A stretch of 64,000 nucleotides of DNA from a virus, in the IMG/VR virus record IMGVR_UViG_3300043399_000877, positions 124,001 through 188,000 of that record; one strand, written 5' to 3'. The notes beneath the pieces were generated by a model. The model was not told the origin of the DNA. It was given only the letters and a program-made list of their open reading frames with translations, and made no database searches. A program made the translations under genes and the position numbers. Numbering within the stretch: position 1 is the stretch's first letter; each line of letters starts with the position of its first letter. Below are positions 15,678 to 24,459 of this stretch, piece by piece.

Positions 15678-15710
15678 ATAAAAGAGGCAAAGTACGAAAC
15701 TTTGCCTCTT
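15678..15710 (-). terminator. Terminator after gp19
   Basis: Perfect 12-bp stem (AAGAGGCAAAGT, 5-nt loop, complement) followed on the minus strand by TTTTATTA. Confidence 0.88.
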
Positions 15711-15736
15711 AAGTAGCAATCTCTTTATATTTTTTA

Positions 15737-16369
15737 TTATACTGTTCTTGATTCGCCAGTAATCAAGCTATTGATAGTTCTTCCAACTGATGATCCAACG
15801 CCGGTATTTTCTGGTGTTTGAATTGCGTTATCATATTGTAGTGTAAGTGTAACTGTTACCGGTGCACTTGTTTCGTATGCAAGAGTATTGTAGTTAGCTT
15901 GGCTTAGGTAGCAACCATACAATTCCCATGTTTCTAGAACTGTTGGAGTATACTTGCCGTTACCACCGTCAAGAATTTCAAGCTTGGTAGTAAACTTGTA
16001 ATCAACACCACTTGCTGCGCTACTTTGTTCCATAAAATCAAACTGCTTCTGAAGCTGTTCACCAACCAACTTTTGCACGTTATTGTTAACATCTTCACGA
16101 AGGTTAATAGTAATCGGTGCCCAAGTATGCTTGCCTGCAAGGTTTACTTTTGAGTTGTAAACATGTACTTCCATGTTTTCAAAACTCAAATCTGGTCTAG
16201 TTGCGTCAATCACTTGCTTGGTAAGTTCAGTAGTGGATCCACTTACACCGAAGTTTAAAAATGTAACTCTGAATCTGTATTGTAGCTTTGGCATTAACAG
16301 ACCTTGGCCAGTTGGATTCTGGTCAGCTGCAAGTGGGACTGTTATATTTCTTAACGATGAGATTGCCAT
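15737..16369 (-). CDS. 19: gp19 tail tube protein
   Basis: 210 aa (T4 gp19: 163 aa). It stacks as hexameric rings to form the inner tail tube through which DNA passes. Characteristic features: an N-terminal arm, KLQYRFRVTFLNF, the long loop ATRPDLSFENMEVHVYNSKVNLAGKHTWAPITINLRED, and the C-terminal LETWELYGCYLSQANYNTLAYETSAPVTVTLTLQYDNA. AAGGAG precedes the ATG and a late box GATAAATA (16395-16402) lies 26 nt upstream of it. Terminators on both sides make it a single-gene transcription unit, fitting the high copy number the tube protein needs. Confidence 0.95.
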   Translation of the reverse strand: MAISSLRNITVPLAADQNPTGQGLLMPKLQYRFRVTFLNFGVSGSTTELTKQVIDATRPDLSFENMEVHVYNSKVNLAGKHTWAPITINLREDVNNNVQKLVGEQLQKQFDFMEQSSAASGVDYKFTTKLEILDGGNGKYTPTVLETWELYGCYLSQANYNTLAYETSAPVTVTLTLQYDNAIQTPENTGVGSSVGRTINSLITGESRTV

Positions 16370-16394
16370 ATTATCTATAACTCCTTATATAGAG

Positions 16395-16402
16395 TATTTA
16401 TC
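16395..16402 (-). promoter_or_regulatory. Late promoter box GATAAATA for gp19
   Basis: Gives a leader of about 20 nt with ribosome site AAGGAG before the gp19 ATG at 16369. Confidence 0.75.
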
Positions 16403-16429
16403 TTCTTTTCTAGTTTTTAAAATGCGTTA

Positions 16430-16453
16430 AAAAGGCCGCTTGCGCGGCCTTTT
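16430..16453 (-). terminator. Terminator after gp18
   Basis: 10-bp perfect stem (AAAAGGCCGC/GCGGCCTTTT, 4-nt loop) directly after the gp18 stop, ending in five T on the minus strand. The stem is symmetrical and could act in both directions. Confidence 0.9.
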
Positions 16454-16454
16454 A

Positions 16455-19400
16455 TTATAATCCAGCTATTTCGCCGGTATTCTTTAGACGTAGCGGTATG
16501 TAAATAAATTCGATTGCTTTTACTGGTTCAATCGCAATATCTACATAAAGTTCGTTACGATCTATTCTGCTTGGTGTGTTGTTTGATTCATCACACACAA
16601 CAAGATAGTCGTAAATCGCGCGTAGTCCGGTCAACTCTACCATTAGACTTTCAACCTGTTGCTTGATTTCGTCTCTGGTAATTTTATCATTTGGTTCAAA
16701 TATAAACGGCTTTGCGAGCTTCTTAAGCTGGCTGCGTAGATACACTACTAAACGTGCAACGTTTACACGATCCAGTGCGCTTGCGTTTCTTGCACGGGTC
16801 TTCTGTCCGTAAACAACAATACCAGCACCATTTAGGAACGTTATTGGGTTTACACCGTTTAGATAAAGTACATCACGTTGACCTTCATTTAGTGCTGTGC
16901 TTACAAATTCGCCTTCGTCACTTATGTAACCGACTGCACTTGCATTTGTAACTCCGCCGCGGCGAGTACCTGCTGGAGCAAACCACGGATATCCAACTTG
17001 GTCGTTTAGTGCTATAGTTCTTAGAACTATATGACTAGACGGAACCACTACGTTGTTTCCTAGATTGTCAGTAGTATAACCACTTGGGTAATACACACCA
17101 AGGTATTCATCTCTTGATACCAATCCTAGATCGTTGTCTTCAACAGCCTGATTCAAGTTTGAAGCCCATGCCTCGATACTGCTGCTGTTTGGCTTGAGTC
17201 TCATTGGGCTATCGCCTATGACAAACGCTGATAGTCCACGATCGTAGTTTAGGCTAATCATTTCTCCGATAAGTTCTGGATATCCTGGGCAAGCAATCAA
17301 GTTAAACACTCTTGATTCGTCGTCTCTGATATCTTGGTTACTTGCAACAAGAGCTTGTAGGCTTTGTACCACAACTTTACGCTGTGATTGGCGACCAAAG
17401 CAACCTGAACCGTCAACGTTATTTGCTGCCTCGCTCACCCAACGATGTGGATAATAATTTGACATAAATTGGTTGTTGAAACGACTGTTTCTTCCGCCAA
17501 CATTTATATAATTCTTAACCAAACGCTTAACGTTAAATCCGCTTCTTCTCAAATTCCACAACAGCATACCTTTTGGATATAGTGATGGGTCTGGTGCATC
17601 TGGATCCAAGTAATTGCTAGTCAGCAATTGAACTATTGATCCGGTTGGTTCTTCAGTAGCGGTTCCGCCGTTTCGTCCTGCCCGGGCGTCAGCGAAAACA
17701 ATACCGTTTTCAGTAGTTTGGTCAGTCTTGTCTACCAACACCCACTTGTCTAAATCTGCACTGTATCTGTAAATCATCGGGTAATTTTCCATGTCCCCGT
17801 TGTCGATCCACAAGTCACCTTCTGCAAGTGGTGAACCGTCGGATTGTTGTGTTGGTTCAGTAGCACTCACAATCGGTCCCAGTGGGTTAGTGTCCTGATA
17901 TGCTAGGCTATAGTTTTTATATCCAACCCATGTTGTGCCGTTGTTAATTAGTATGTCAACTTCATCAGTTATACTATTATACCAAAGAGTTCCGTCTTCT
18001 GCAACAGTTGATGGAGCATCTACTGACGCAACGTAATTTAGGACCTTCCACTTCGTTGCAACGTAAGTTGCTCCATCACCAGCTTCAGCAGCAGCTACAT
18101 AAAAATCTACTGTAGATGCATTGTTGTTTGGATCATATGGAGTGAATATCTTTTCAATAGGATTGTTTGCGCCTTCTATGAAGCGCATTTCGCCACCTTG
18201 GTCATGTTTAACAACCAGTCTGTTTGACCCATCAACAGTAGCAGACACATTATTCAAGCTAGAATTATTAATAAGTGCAGCAAGTGTAGCAGCATCATTT
18301 TCATTACCCACTGCTGTGAAGCTTAGGATGCCACTGTCAACTAAGAACTGGTTACCGATACGACTTTCTTTTATTCTAAACTGATATGTACCAACTGCAA
18401 ATTGTGTTGAAATTGGTGTGCTAGTGACAGTTGTAGATCCAGTGCCGTTTCTTCTAAAAATTTTAAATGTGGCCAGCTTATTGGGATCCAATGTTTCCCC
18501 AATGTTTGATTGCACATACAATGCACCATCTGGAATACCAAGTCCGCCACGATTTCTATCTAACATATAAATTGCATGGTGATTGTTGTCGTATATTGGC
18601 GCCGTCATAGAATCCCATAGCAATGTAGTGCTATTCCAAAGTTTTATTGACCAGTTTGCACCAAGGTTTGGAGTTGTGGTCTTAATCCATATACTACCAG
18701 TAGGTCTTGGTTGAACATCAGTCAATTTATATTCTGGAACTTGAGTGTGTGTTTGTATGCTCAATTTTGGTGCATAATAAGTTTTAGCTTGGAGACCCAA
18801 TGCAGTTAGCAATGCAGGTGCTCCTGTGAGTGCAAATGCATCCCAACCACCGCTTCCGTTATTGTAAAGAGCAATTCGGTTATTTACAACTTTTGCACTA
18901 AATCCAGTTCCGGCAGATGCCATTACGCTGTTAATTTGTGCAACAAAGGTTGCAAGCGTTTCAGCGCCAGGTACTTCAACCTGATATTCTATTTGTGCAT
19001 TTCCAACTGTAGTAAAAGTTAATGAAAGTGCAGGATTGCTTAGACCAGCTAACGATGGCGATGACACTGATCCAGTAACAACCGGATTGCTTGCTTTCCA
19101 CTCTTCTGAGCCAACTTCTACCCAAACCAGATCTGCGTTTTTGTACCATAGTCTTGGTGTATTTGTGACTGTGACTATTGCATAAGATCCTACTCTTCCA
19201 ATGTCAGATCTTGGAGTATAATCGCCACCTGCAAAGTTTACAACACGCGCAGTTTCTGTTATTTTTATCGGCTCAACATTGCTGAATTTTTGACCACCAG
19301 CAGCAACTGAGCTTGCATTCCATGAAAATATACCGAAAAGACTTTGCTGCAAGTCAAACCAGTAAGTCCCAGCAGTTGGATTTCCGCGGGGTGCCTCGGA

Positions 19401-19766
19401 TCTAGCATTCAATGTTCCCAAATCCAGAGGGGCTCTTACGACATAGGCTCTGTTGCTTACTCCCAGGTATGAGTAAGCTGCTTGCAATCCGTATTCGTTT
19501 TGCTCACCACCGTGGATTGGGTTGTTATTTGCATCTTTATAAAATATTGCATCACCAAAAGTTTCAGAAAGTTCTCTCTGACTTGTGATTGCATAAACTT
19601 TTCCTGCGTTTGCAGCAAGTGTACCGGGTGCAATTCCGGTATTTGAAGGATTTGGTTTATTCTGCTTTGTTGTTATAAAAATAAGAGGTGTGGTACCTGG
19701 TTCAGCAGGCGTATAGAAACTCTCATCTATAACGCTAACCTGTACACCTGGTGATTGTAATGCCAT
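16455..19766 (-). CDS. 18: gp18 tail sheath protein with large insertion
   Basis: 1103 aa, far longer than T4 gp18 (659 aa). It forms the contractile sheath. The N-terminal about 130 residues (SPGVQVSVIDES, the TTPLIFITTK strand, AYSYLGVSNRAYVVRAPLDL) and the C-terminal about 400 (NYINVGGRNSRFNNQFMSNY, CPGYPELIGEMISLNYDRGL, ARNASALDRVNVARLVVYLR and the terminal strand KAIEFIYIPLRL) match sheath proteins. The middle, about 150-690, is an expansion rich in Trp/Tyr turns such as GTLWYNSITDEVDILINNGTTW and GDLWIDN, probably domains on the outside of the tail. Start is the ATG at 19766 with GGAGAA 6 nt upstream; a TTG at 19772 is less likely. A terminator follows. Confidence 0.95.
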   Translation of the reverse strand: MALQSPGVQVSVIDESFYTPAEPGTTPLIFITTKQNKPNPSNTGIAPGTLAANAGKVYAITSQRELSETFGDAIFYKDANNNPIHGGEQNEYGLQAAYSYLGVSNRAYVVRAPLDLGTLNARSEAPRGNPTAGTYWFDLQQSLFGIFSWNASSVAAGGQKFSNVEPIKITETARVVNFAGGDYTPRSDIGRVGSYAIVTVTNTPRLWYKNADLVWVEVGSEEWKASNPVVTGSVSSPSLAGLSNPALSLTFTTVGNAQIEYQVEVPGAETLATFVAQINSVMASAGTGFSAKVVNNRIALYNNGSGGWDAFALTGAPALLTALGLQAKTYYAPKLSIQTHTQVPEYKLTDVQPRPTGSIWIKTTTPNLGANWSIKLWNSTTLLWDSMTAPIYDNNHHAIYMLDRNRGGLGIPDGALYVQSNIGETLDPNKLATFKIFRRNGTGSTTVTSTPISTQFAVGTYQFRIKESRIGNQFLVDSGILSFTAVGNENDAATLAALINNSSLNNVSATVDGSNRLVVKHDQGGEMRFIEGANNPIEKIFTPYDPNNNASTVDFYVAAAEAGDGATYVATKWKVLNYVASVDAPSTVAEDGTLWYNSITDEVDILINNGTTWVGYKNYSLAYQDTNPLGPIVSATEPTQQSDGSPLAEGDLWIDNGDMENYPMIYRYSADLDKWVLVDKTDQTTENGIVFADARAGRNGGTATEEPTGSIVQLLTSNYLDPDAPDPSLYPKGMLLWNLRRSGFNVKRLVKNYINVGGRNSRFNNQFMSNYYPHRWVSEAANNVDGSGCFGRQSQRKVVVQSLQALVASNQDIRDDESRVFNLIACPGYPELIGEMISLNYDRGLSAFVIGDSPMRLKPNSSSIEAWASNLNQAVEDNDLGLVSRDEYLGVYYPSGYTTDNLGNNVVVPSSHIVLRTIALNDQVGYPWFAPAGTRRGGVTNASAVGYISDEGEFVSTALNEGQRDVLYLNGVNPITFLNGAGIVVYGQKTRARNASALDRVNVARLVVYLRSQLKKLAKPFIFEPNDKITRDEIKQQVESLMVELTGLRAIYDYLVVCDESNNTPSRIDRNELYVDIAIEPVKAIEFIYIPLRLKNTGEIAGL

Positions 19767-19783
19767 CGTCAATTCTCCTCATG

Positions 19784-19813
19784 GATTTATCATTCTTAGT
19801 ATTTAGTAGAATG
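19784..19813 (-). promoter_or_regulatory. gp18 upstream region: late-like boxes and small hairpin
   Basis: On the minus strand CATTCT and AGAATG (6-bp perfect stem, 11-nt loop) flank ACTAAATA (19800-19807), and a second near-box GATAAATC follows at 19784-19791. Neither is an exact late consensus; one of them presumably drives gp18. Confidence 0.45.
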
Positions 19814-19854
19814 TTGCCGAAATGAGCTTGAATGGACTAAAAAACTATAATATT

Positions 19855-20364
19855 TTATTTAGATAAGATATGGCTTACTAGGTCACAGGTGTTTTTCTTC
19901 AAGTCTGCAAGGTTGCCGTTGTTATCAATTATATAATCTGCCATCCATATTTGCAATGTCATACTTTTTGGATCTTCTGGTGGCAAATGATCACTACGGT
20001 CTACCCAAATGGCGTAGTCAAATACCCCAGTATTTCGCATTGCGTGAAATTCTTTTTTGTTTCTAAGACCGCAATAAATGTCATATTCTGCAAAAATTTC
20101 ACGACCGAGGCGAGCATGGTCGTCGTTACAATAATCGTGTATTATATTATACCATTCACTGCGATGATTATGACGATCGTCATAAGCTTCTTGATATGAT
20201 GAATAGTTGTATATGTCTTTTAACAGTGGATATACTAACTTTTCAGCACAAAAATGACTACTAGATCTAAAATTGTATCCATACTGTTCTTGTAAAATTT
20301 CACAAACAGTATCTTTTCCATGACGGCCGTGGCCAATAATTAACAATTTGGGCAATTTTTTCAT
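19855..20364 (-). CDS. 1: gp1-like deoxynucleoside monophosphate kinase
   Basis: 169 aa (T4 gp1: 241 aa, so a compact version). It phosphorylates dNMPs to dNDPs, feeding DNA synthesis. P-loop GHGRHGKDT at residues 11-19, then a FRSSSHFCAEKLVYPLLKD lid/substrate segment, AMRNTGVFDYAIWVDRSDHLP and MTLQIWMADYIIDNNGNLADL near the end, all as in this kinase family. It is the only metabolic gene in the head-tail block and has its own early-type promoter immediately upstream, fitting an early enzyme. The leader is so short that the mRNA may begin at the ATG. Confidence 0.85.
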   Translation of the reverse strand: MKKLPKLLIIGHGRHGKDTVCEILQEQYGYNFRSSSHFCAEKLVYPLLKDIYNYSSYQEAYDDRHNHRSEWYNIIHDYCNDDHARLGREIFAEYDIYCGLRNKKEFHAMRNTGVFDYAIWVDRSDHLPPEDPKSMTLQIWMADYIIDNNGNLADLKKNTCDLVSHILSK

Positions 20365-20370
20365 ATGTTT

Positions 20371-20399
20371 ATATTAACATAATATTTTTGCAATGTCAA
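20371..20399 (-). promoter_or_regulatory. Sigma70-type promoter of the dNMP kinase gene
   Basis: TTGACA (20394-20399), 17-nt spacer, TAATAT (20371-20376) on the minus strand, an excellent host-type early promoter. The ATG lies only 6 nt after the -10 box, so the transcript would be nearly or fully leaderless. Confidence 0.75.
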
Positions 20400-21154
20400 C
20401 CAATAATAAATCCATATCCGCGACCACCAGCCACTTGCATTGCCAAATCGTTTTCAAGTTTTTCAAGTTCGTTTTGTGCTTCTGCTTTTAAATCTTGTCC
20501 ATTAAGTGATCCGCCGCCCTGTGGTCCAGCAATAGTTGGGAATTTGCCACGGGCTTCACCAAGCATAAATTTACATGTTGCAAGAGCATAATCACGTATC
20601 CACTGTTTTGCCAAATAATCAGTTAATAACTGAATGTCTGGGCGATAGTTATAAACGTACATAAGGACTTCTTCTTGGGCGTGTGGTCTTTGTAGTATAG
20701 TAAGTTTTTTGGTCGCAGCGTTCCACTTGAATTCTATAAAGCTACCAAACATTCTGCCTAGCAATTCTTGATATTGTGCAAACAATTCATATGTCAACAA
20801 ACCGCCCTGTTTTGTGCCGGCCATCAAATATGTGTTTGTATATGCCAAGTTAAATGGTTCAAACAGCGTTCCGCCTTCACCGCCTCCGGTTCTACTACCA
20901 ACACTGCGTCTAAAAAGCTGACGCACCTCTACAATTTCATTTGGTAGTATGTATTCGTTTTGATCTACTTCCAGTGGTAATACCACGTAGCTTTCTTCAA
21001 CACTGTTGTCGCTTCTCTGTCTAAACTTGCTAAGAGCGCGGTCCAGTGCTGTTTCATAGTGTATGGGATCCAGTTCCACATCAACCATTCCGCCACCCAA
21101 CATTGCGTGTATATAGTCAAATATTTTTTGTTTTTCAATTTGTAAGTTAGACAT
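20396..21154 (-). CDS. 13: gp13 neck protein
   Basis: 252 aa (T4 gp13: 309 aa). gp13 joins the portal side of the head to the tail. Visible: a short N-terminal helix, VELDPIHYETALDRALSKFRQRSDN typical of the family's first helices, the strand SYVVLPLEVDQNEYILPNEIVEVRQLFR, a central IEFKWNAATKKLTILQRP and a long C-terminal helix KAEAQNELEKLENDL. GGAGGG precedes the ATG. It is transcribed divergently from gp14, which is unusual because in T4 both are on one strand; the two share an interlocked late promoter pair. Confidence 0.88.
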   Translation of the reverse strand: MSNLQIEKQKIFDYIHAMLGGGMVDVELDPIHYETALDRALSKFRQRSDNSVEESYVVLPLEVDQNEYILPNEIVEVRQLFRRSVGSRTGGGEGGTLFEPFNLAYTNTYLMAGTKQGGLLTYELFAQYQELLGRMFGSFIEFKWNAATKKLTILQRPHAQEEVLMYVYNYRPDIQLLTDYLAKQWIRDYALATCKFMLGEARGKFPTIAGPQGGGSLNGQDLKAEAQNELEKLENDLAMQVAGGRGYGFIIG

Positions 21155-21172
21155 GTCGCCCTCCGTTGCAAG

Positions 21173-21187
21173 TATTTATTATAAATA
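21173..21187. promoter_or_regulatory. Interlocked divergent late promoters (gp13 and gp14)
   Basis: TATAAATA on the plus strand (21180-21187) and AATAAATA on the minus strand (21173-21180) share one base, inside the inverted repeat AGTATTTA-TTA-TAAATACT. The plus box is 4 nt before the gp14 ATG (21192); the minus box gives gp13 a leader with ribosome site GGAGGG. Confidence 0.8.
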
Positions 21188-21191
21188 CTGT

Positions 21192-22328
21192 ATGCCACGT
21201 ATATCTCTCTATAGACCAACAAAAAGTTCTGATTATTTTTTTATTGATCGAGTAATACTCGAGCAATTCACTGTTGGCGGAACTGATGTTATTGTACACA
21301 AATATCTTGGACCAAAAAACACTACACCAGAAGAAGCAACAGCAGATCAACCAGTGTATGATGTAATAAGCGAATCGAATATTCAAGATTTGCTGTTTTT
21401 GGAAAATAGGGATAGAAAGTATGATAAGGACGTATACGTAATACGTGGGGTATACTCAGTACAAGATCAAGACTTTGACTTAAGTCAGTTTGGTTTGTTT
21501 TTAACAAATGATATAATATTCCTAACAATTCACATAAACGGATCTGTTAAAACTTTGGGCAGAAAAATTATGGCTGGAGATGTTATTGAATTGCCGCATT
21601 TAAAAGATGATTATGCGTTAAATGACTACGATTTTGCATTAAAAAGATTTTATGTAGTCGAAGAAGTGAATCGTGCAAGTGAGGGTTTTAGCCAGACCTG
21701 GTATCCACACTTGTATAGACTCCGATTAAAACAACTGATAGATTCTCAGGAATACAAAGATATCTTGGGAGACAGACCTGGTCAAAGCACTTATGAAAAA
21801 GAACTACAAATTAATGATGCAATTATTGCACAAGCCGAGATCGATGCACTAAAGTCTGGGTATGATGTATCTCATTACTATACTTTGACAGTAAACCCAG
21901 ACGGTAGTGTCACGCTTGTAACAGTTGATACATCACAAGTCACTGCTGACGGTGGTGATTTTTCCTTTATAGTTAACAGTGGCGCACAAAATCGACCGGT
22001 TAAAGAAGGTTATACAGGCTACTTGTTGGGAACCAGTGAAGCCCCAAACGGAGCCCCGGTTGGCACTGGTATAAGTTTTCCTACAAACAAAACCTTGGGT
22101 GATTATTTTATAAGAACTGACTACATGCCACACAGAATGTTTAGGTATGATGGCGCAAAATGGACCCGTGTTAAAGATGATGTACGACTAACTATGACAC
22201 CTGGACCGGATAGAATGACCCAAAAAGGTACATTTATAAACAACACTGCCACTAACGTAATAGGTGGGGAAGTTGTTGAAGAGAGACAAAGTTTAAGCAA
22301 AGCTTTGAGACCCAAAGCTGACAACTAA
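21192..22328 (+). CDS. 14: gp14 neck protein
   Basis: 378 aa (T4 gp14: 256 aa). With gp13 it completes the head neck. Family features: the N-terminal YFFIDRVILEQFTVGGTDVIVHKYLG, then FGLFLTNDIIFLTIHINGS, AGDVIELPHLKDDYALNDYDFALKRFYVVEEVNRASEGF and PHLYRLRLKQLID. After about residue 200 there is an extra polar region ending in a MFRYDGAKWTRVKDD turn, similar to modules in the sheath and fibres, and a basic tail. Start is the ATG at 21192, 4 nt after TATAAATA; the ATG at 21153 lies upstream of that promoter. It is followed 11 nt later by gp15. Confidence 0.85.
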   Translation: MPRISLYRPTKSSDYFFIDRVILEQFTVGGTDVIVHKYLGPKNTTPEEATADQPVYDVISESNIQDLLFLENRDRKYDKDVYVIRGVYSVQDQDFDLSQFGLFLTNDIIFLTIHINGSVKTLGRKIMAGDVIELPHLKDDYALNDYDFALKRFYVVEEVNRASEGFSQTWYPHLYRLRLKQLIDSQEYKDILGDRPGQSTYEKELQINDAIIAQAEIDALKSGYDVSHYYTLTVNPDGSVTLVTVDTSQVTADGGDFSFIVNSGAQNRPVKEGYTGYLLGTSEAPNGAPVGTGISFPTNKTLGDYFIRTDYMPHRMFRYDGAKWTRVKDDVRLTMTPGPDRMTQKGTFINNTATNVIGGEVVEERQSLSKALRPKADN

Positions 22329-22339
22329 GGATTAACACT

Positions 22340-24016
22340 GTGCTTCATTTTTACGACGGGCAAATACGAAGATATCTAACACAACTTATAAGAATGTTGA
22401 GTAATTTCAGCTACAAAGACGGTGATGGAGATTTAAGAAGAGTCCCAGTTATGTATGGTGACATCAGCAGACAGGTTGCAAACATTCTTAAAGAAAATAG
22501 CGAAAATAAATTACCAAGTGCACCTAGAATTGCAGTATACATAACCGGTTTAGATATAGATCGTGAACGTACTAGTGATAGTAGTTTTGTAAGCAAAGTT
22601 CACATACGCGAGCGAGCCTGGGATTCGACTAATCAAGAATACCAAAATATACAGGGAAAAAATTACACAGTTGAAAGACTCATGCCCACTCCGTATAAGA
22701 TGACTGTAAATGCTGACGTTTGGAGCACAAACACAGATCAAAAATTACAAATATTAGAACAAATTTTAATGTTATTTAACCCTAGTTTGGAAATACAAAC
22801 TACTGACAATTACGTTGATTGGGCAAGTTTAACAACTGTGGACTTGGATGCTGTTACATTTACTAATAGATCTATTCCGGTTGGAACAACAGATAATATA
22901 GATGTTGGTACGCTTACTTTTTCTACCCCGATATGGATTAGCCCACCCGCAAAAGTTAAAAAGATGGGCATCATAACTGACATTATAATGAACATTTTTA
23001 ATGAAGATACAGGTACTATAGATCTAGGATTGTCGACTCCCGAACTTAACAAATATGACGATTCACAAGCAGGAAGAGTTGACTACTCTCGTGGATCGCT
23101 TACTGAAACAACTGCCAACGTGCCGGGCGCAGCATACAACCAAAAAATTCTCATCGGTGAAGATTATAAGACTCGTGACGGACGAGATGTGAGAATATAT
23201 GCTGTAGATGCCGGAGCACCTAAACCAGTACACGGCTCATATTGGGATGAAACTTCCAATCTTTGGGTTATGGCAAGTTGGGATGCCTATGGCATATACG
23301 ATATAGAATCTGCAGATCCTGGAATACTTGATTTGGTATCAGTTAGATCACAAACAACAAATACTATTACTGAAACTCCCACCGCTGCCGAAGTTGTTGC
23401 TGTTAATTATCAACAATATGGCGTATATGTTGAAGGAGAAGAAGTTCAGTTAGTTAAAAACGGATCTAATAAAAAGCATAGTTGGCTCAACATTTTTAAT
23501 TCATATCCGGGAAGATATGTACCAGGAATAACTCGAATATTCCTATCAAGATTGGATTTGGATATTCTTATAACCGGAACTGTTACTTTAAAAAATACCG
23601 ACAACAGCAAATTAACAGTTGTGTGGGATACTGATACGTTCCCTTCAAATACAAGTATCGCTGGAAGAACCAATATAGAGTATGTAATTGACCCTAGTAG
23701 ATTTAATCCAATTTATGTGAAACAGCCGAATATGAGATTTTTACTAATAGGTGACATAGGATCAGAAGAAAACCAAGACGGGCCGCGAGCATGGAAACAG
23801 GCTAATGGAGATGACTTTACAGCATCAGAAAATGATATTATCGAATGGGACGGCAGCAACTGGAATCTAGTGTTTGACGCTAGTCAACAAACTGAACCAA
23901 CGTTTGTCACTAATCTAAACACCCGCGTTCAATATATGTGGACTGGTACGGAATGGATTGAAAGTATAAACGGTGATTATCCACCTGGCAGCTGGAGAAT
24001 AGAACTAGATGGATAA
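22340..24016 (+). CDS. 15: gp15 tail completion/sheath stabiliser protein
   Basis: 558 aa, twice T4 gp15 (272 aa). gp15 caps the tail tube and sheath so the tail can join the head. The first about 240 residues match the family: FYDGQIRRYLTQLIRMLSNF at the start, LRRVPVMYGDISRQVANIL, LMPTPYKMTVNADVWSTNTDQKLQILEQILMLFNPSLEIQ and the late sheath-binding strand. Residues of about 270-558 are an addition with Trp/Tyr turn modules (GSYWDETSNLWVM, IIEWDGSNWNLV, QYMWTGTEWIE). The start is GTG with AAGGA 9 nt upstream. It lies in a plus-strand operon with gp14 and the Nudix gene, opposite to the rest of the tail genes. Confidence 0.82.
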   Translation: MLHFYDGQIRRYLTQLIRMLSNFSYKDGDGDLRRVPVMYGDISRQVANILKENSENKLPSAPRIAVYITGLDIDRERTSDSSFVSKVHIRERAWDSTNQEYQNIQGKNYTVERLMPTPYKMTVNADVWSTNTDQKLQILEQILMLFNPSLEIQTTDNYVDWASLTTVDLDAVTFTNRSIPVGTTDNIDVGTLTFSTPIWISPPAKVKKMGIITDIIMNIFNEDTGTIDLGLSTPELNKYDDSQAGRVDYSRGSLTETTANVPGAAYNQKILIGEDYKTRDGRDVRIYAVDAGAPKPVHGSYWDETSNLWVMASWDAYGIYDIESADPGILDLVSVRSQTTNTITETPTAAEVVAVNYQQYGVYVEGEEVQLVKNGSNKKHSWLNIFNSYPGRYVPGITRIFLSRLDLDILITGTVTLKNTDNSKLTVVWDTDTFPSNTSIAGRTNIEYVIDPSRFNPIYVKQPNMRFLLIGDIGSEENQDGPRAWKQANGDDFTASENDIIEWDGSNWNLVFDASQQTEPTFVTNLNTRVQYMWTGTEWIESINGDYPPGSWRIELDG

Positions 24017-24019
24017 GTA
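24012..24019 (+). promoter_or_regulatory. Possible late box GATAAGTA, 5 nt before Nudix ATG
   Basis: GATAAGTA differs from consensus by one base and precedes the ATG at 24025 by 5 nt, the same spacing as at several other genes here. It contains the gp15 stop codon. Confidence 0.4.
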
Positions 24020-24024
24020 TTTTT

Positions 24025-24459
24025 ATGAAAAAGATAATATGCAGTGGTGCCTTATTTTATGCACTAGATACTAACCGTTTTTTATTTTTACATAGGTCAC
24101 GAGGAAAACGTGCTGACCTTTGGGGCTTAGTGGGTGGAACCAACGAAGAAAGTGAAACTCCCTGGGATGGCTTGTGCCGAGAAATAACTGAAGAAATTGG
24201 TTCAATTCCTAAAATTAAAAAAACAATACCATTAGAAACATTTGTAAGTAATGACGACCATTTTAGTTTCCATACATATTTGTGCATAGTTGATAATGAG
24301 TTTTTACCAAAACTAAACGAAGAGCATGATGGGTATTGTTGGGTTACTTTTGGAAAGTGGCCCAAACCATTACATTCGGGCCTACAAAATACACTGAAAA
24401 GTCGTACTAATATTAAAAAATTAGAAACTGTAATTAAATTAATAAATTTAATTATCTAA
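24025..24459 (+). CDS. Nudix hydrolase
   Basis: 144 aa. A complete Nudix box is present at residues 38-60: G, five residues, E, seven residues, REITEEIGS, with the catalytic REITEE intact. Such enzymes cleave nucleoside diphosphates linked to another group, including NDP-sugars; the GDP-mannose hydrolase type would fit the sugar genes nearby, but substrate cannot be read from the sequence. Its 3' end overlaps the convergent five-domain glycosyltransferase gene by 12 nt. There is no ribosome site, only the GATAAGTA box. Confidence 0.88.
   Translation: MKKIICSGALFYALDTNRFLFLHRSRGKRADLWGLVGGTNEESETPWDGLCREITEEIGSIPKIKKTIPLETFVSNDDHFSFHTYLCIVDNEFLPKLNEEHDGYCWVTFGKWPKPLHSGLQNTLKSRTNIKKLETVIKLINLII

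Noticed and set aside
15642-15719. Hydrophobic N-terminal extension of the tube-initiator-like protein resembling a signal peptide
   Set aside because: This stretch is the translated gp19 terminator and late promoter; the ATG at 15641 follows the promoter box at the usual spacing.
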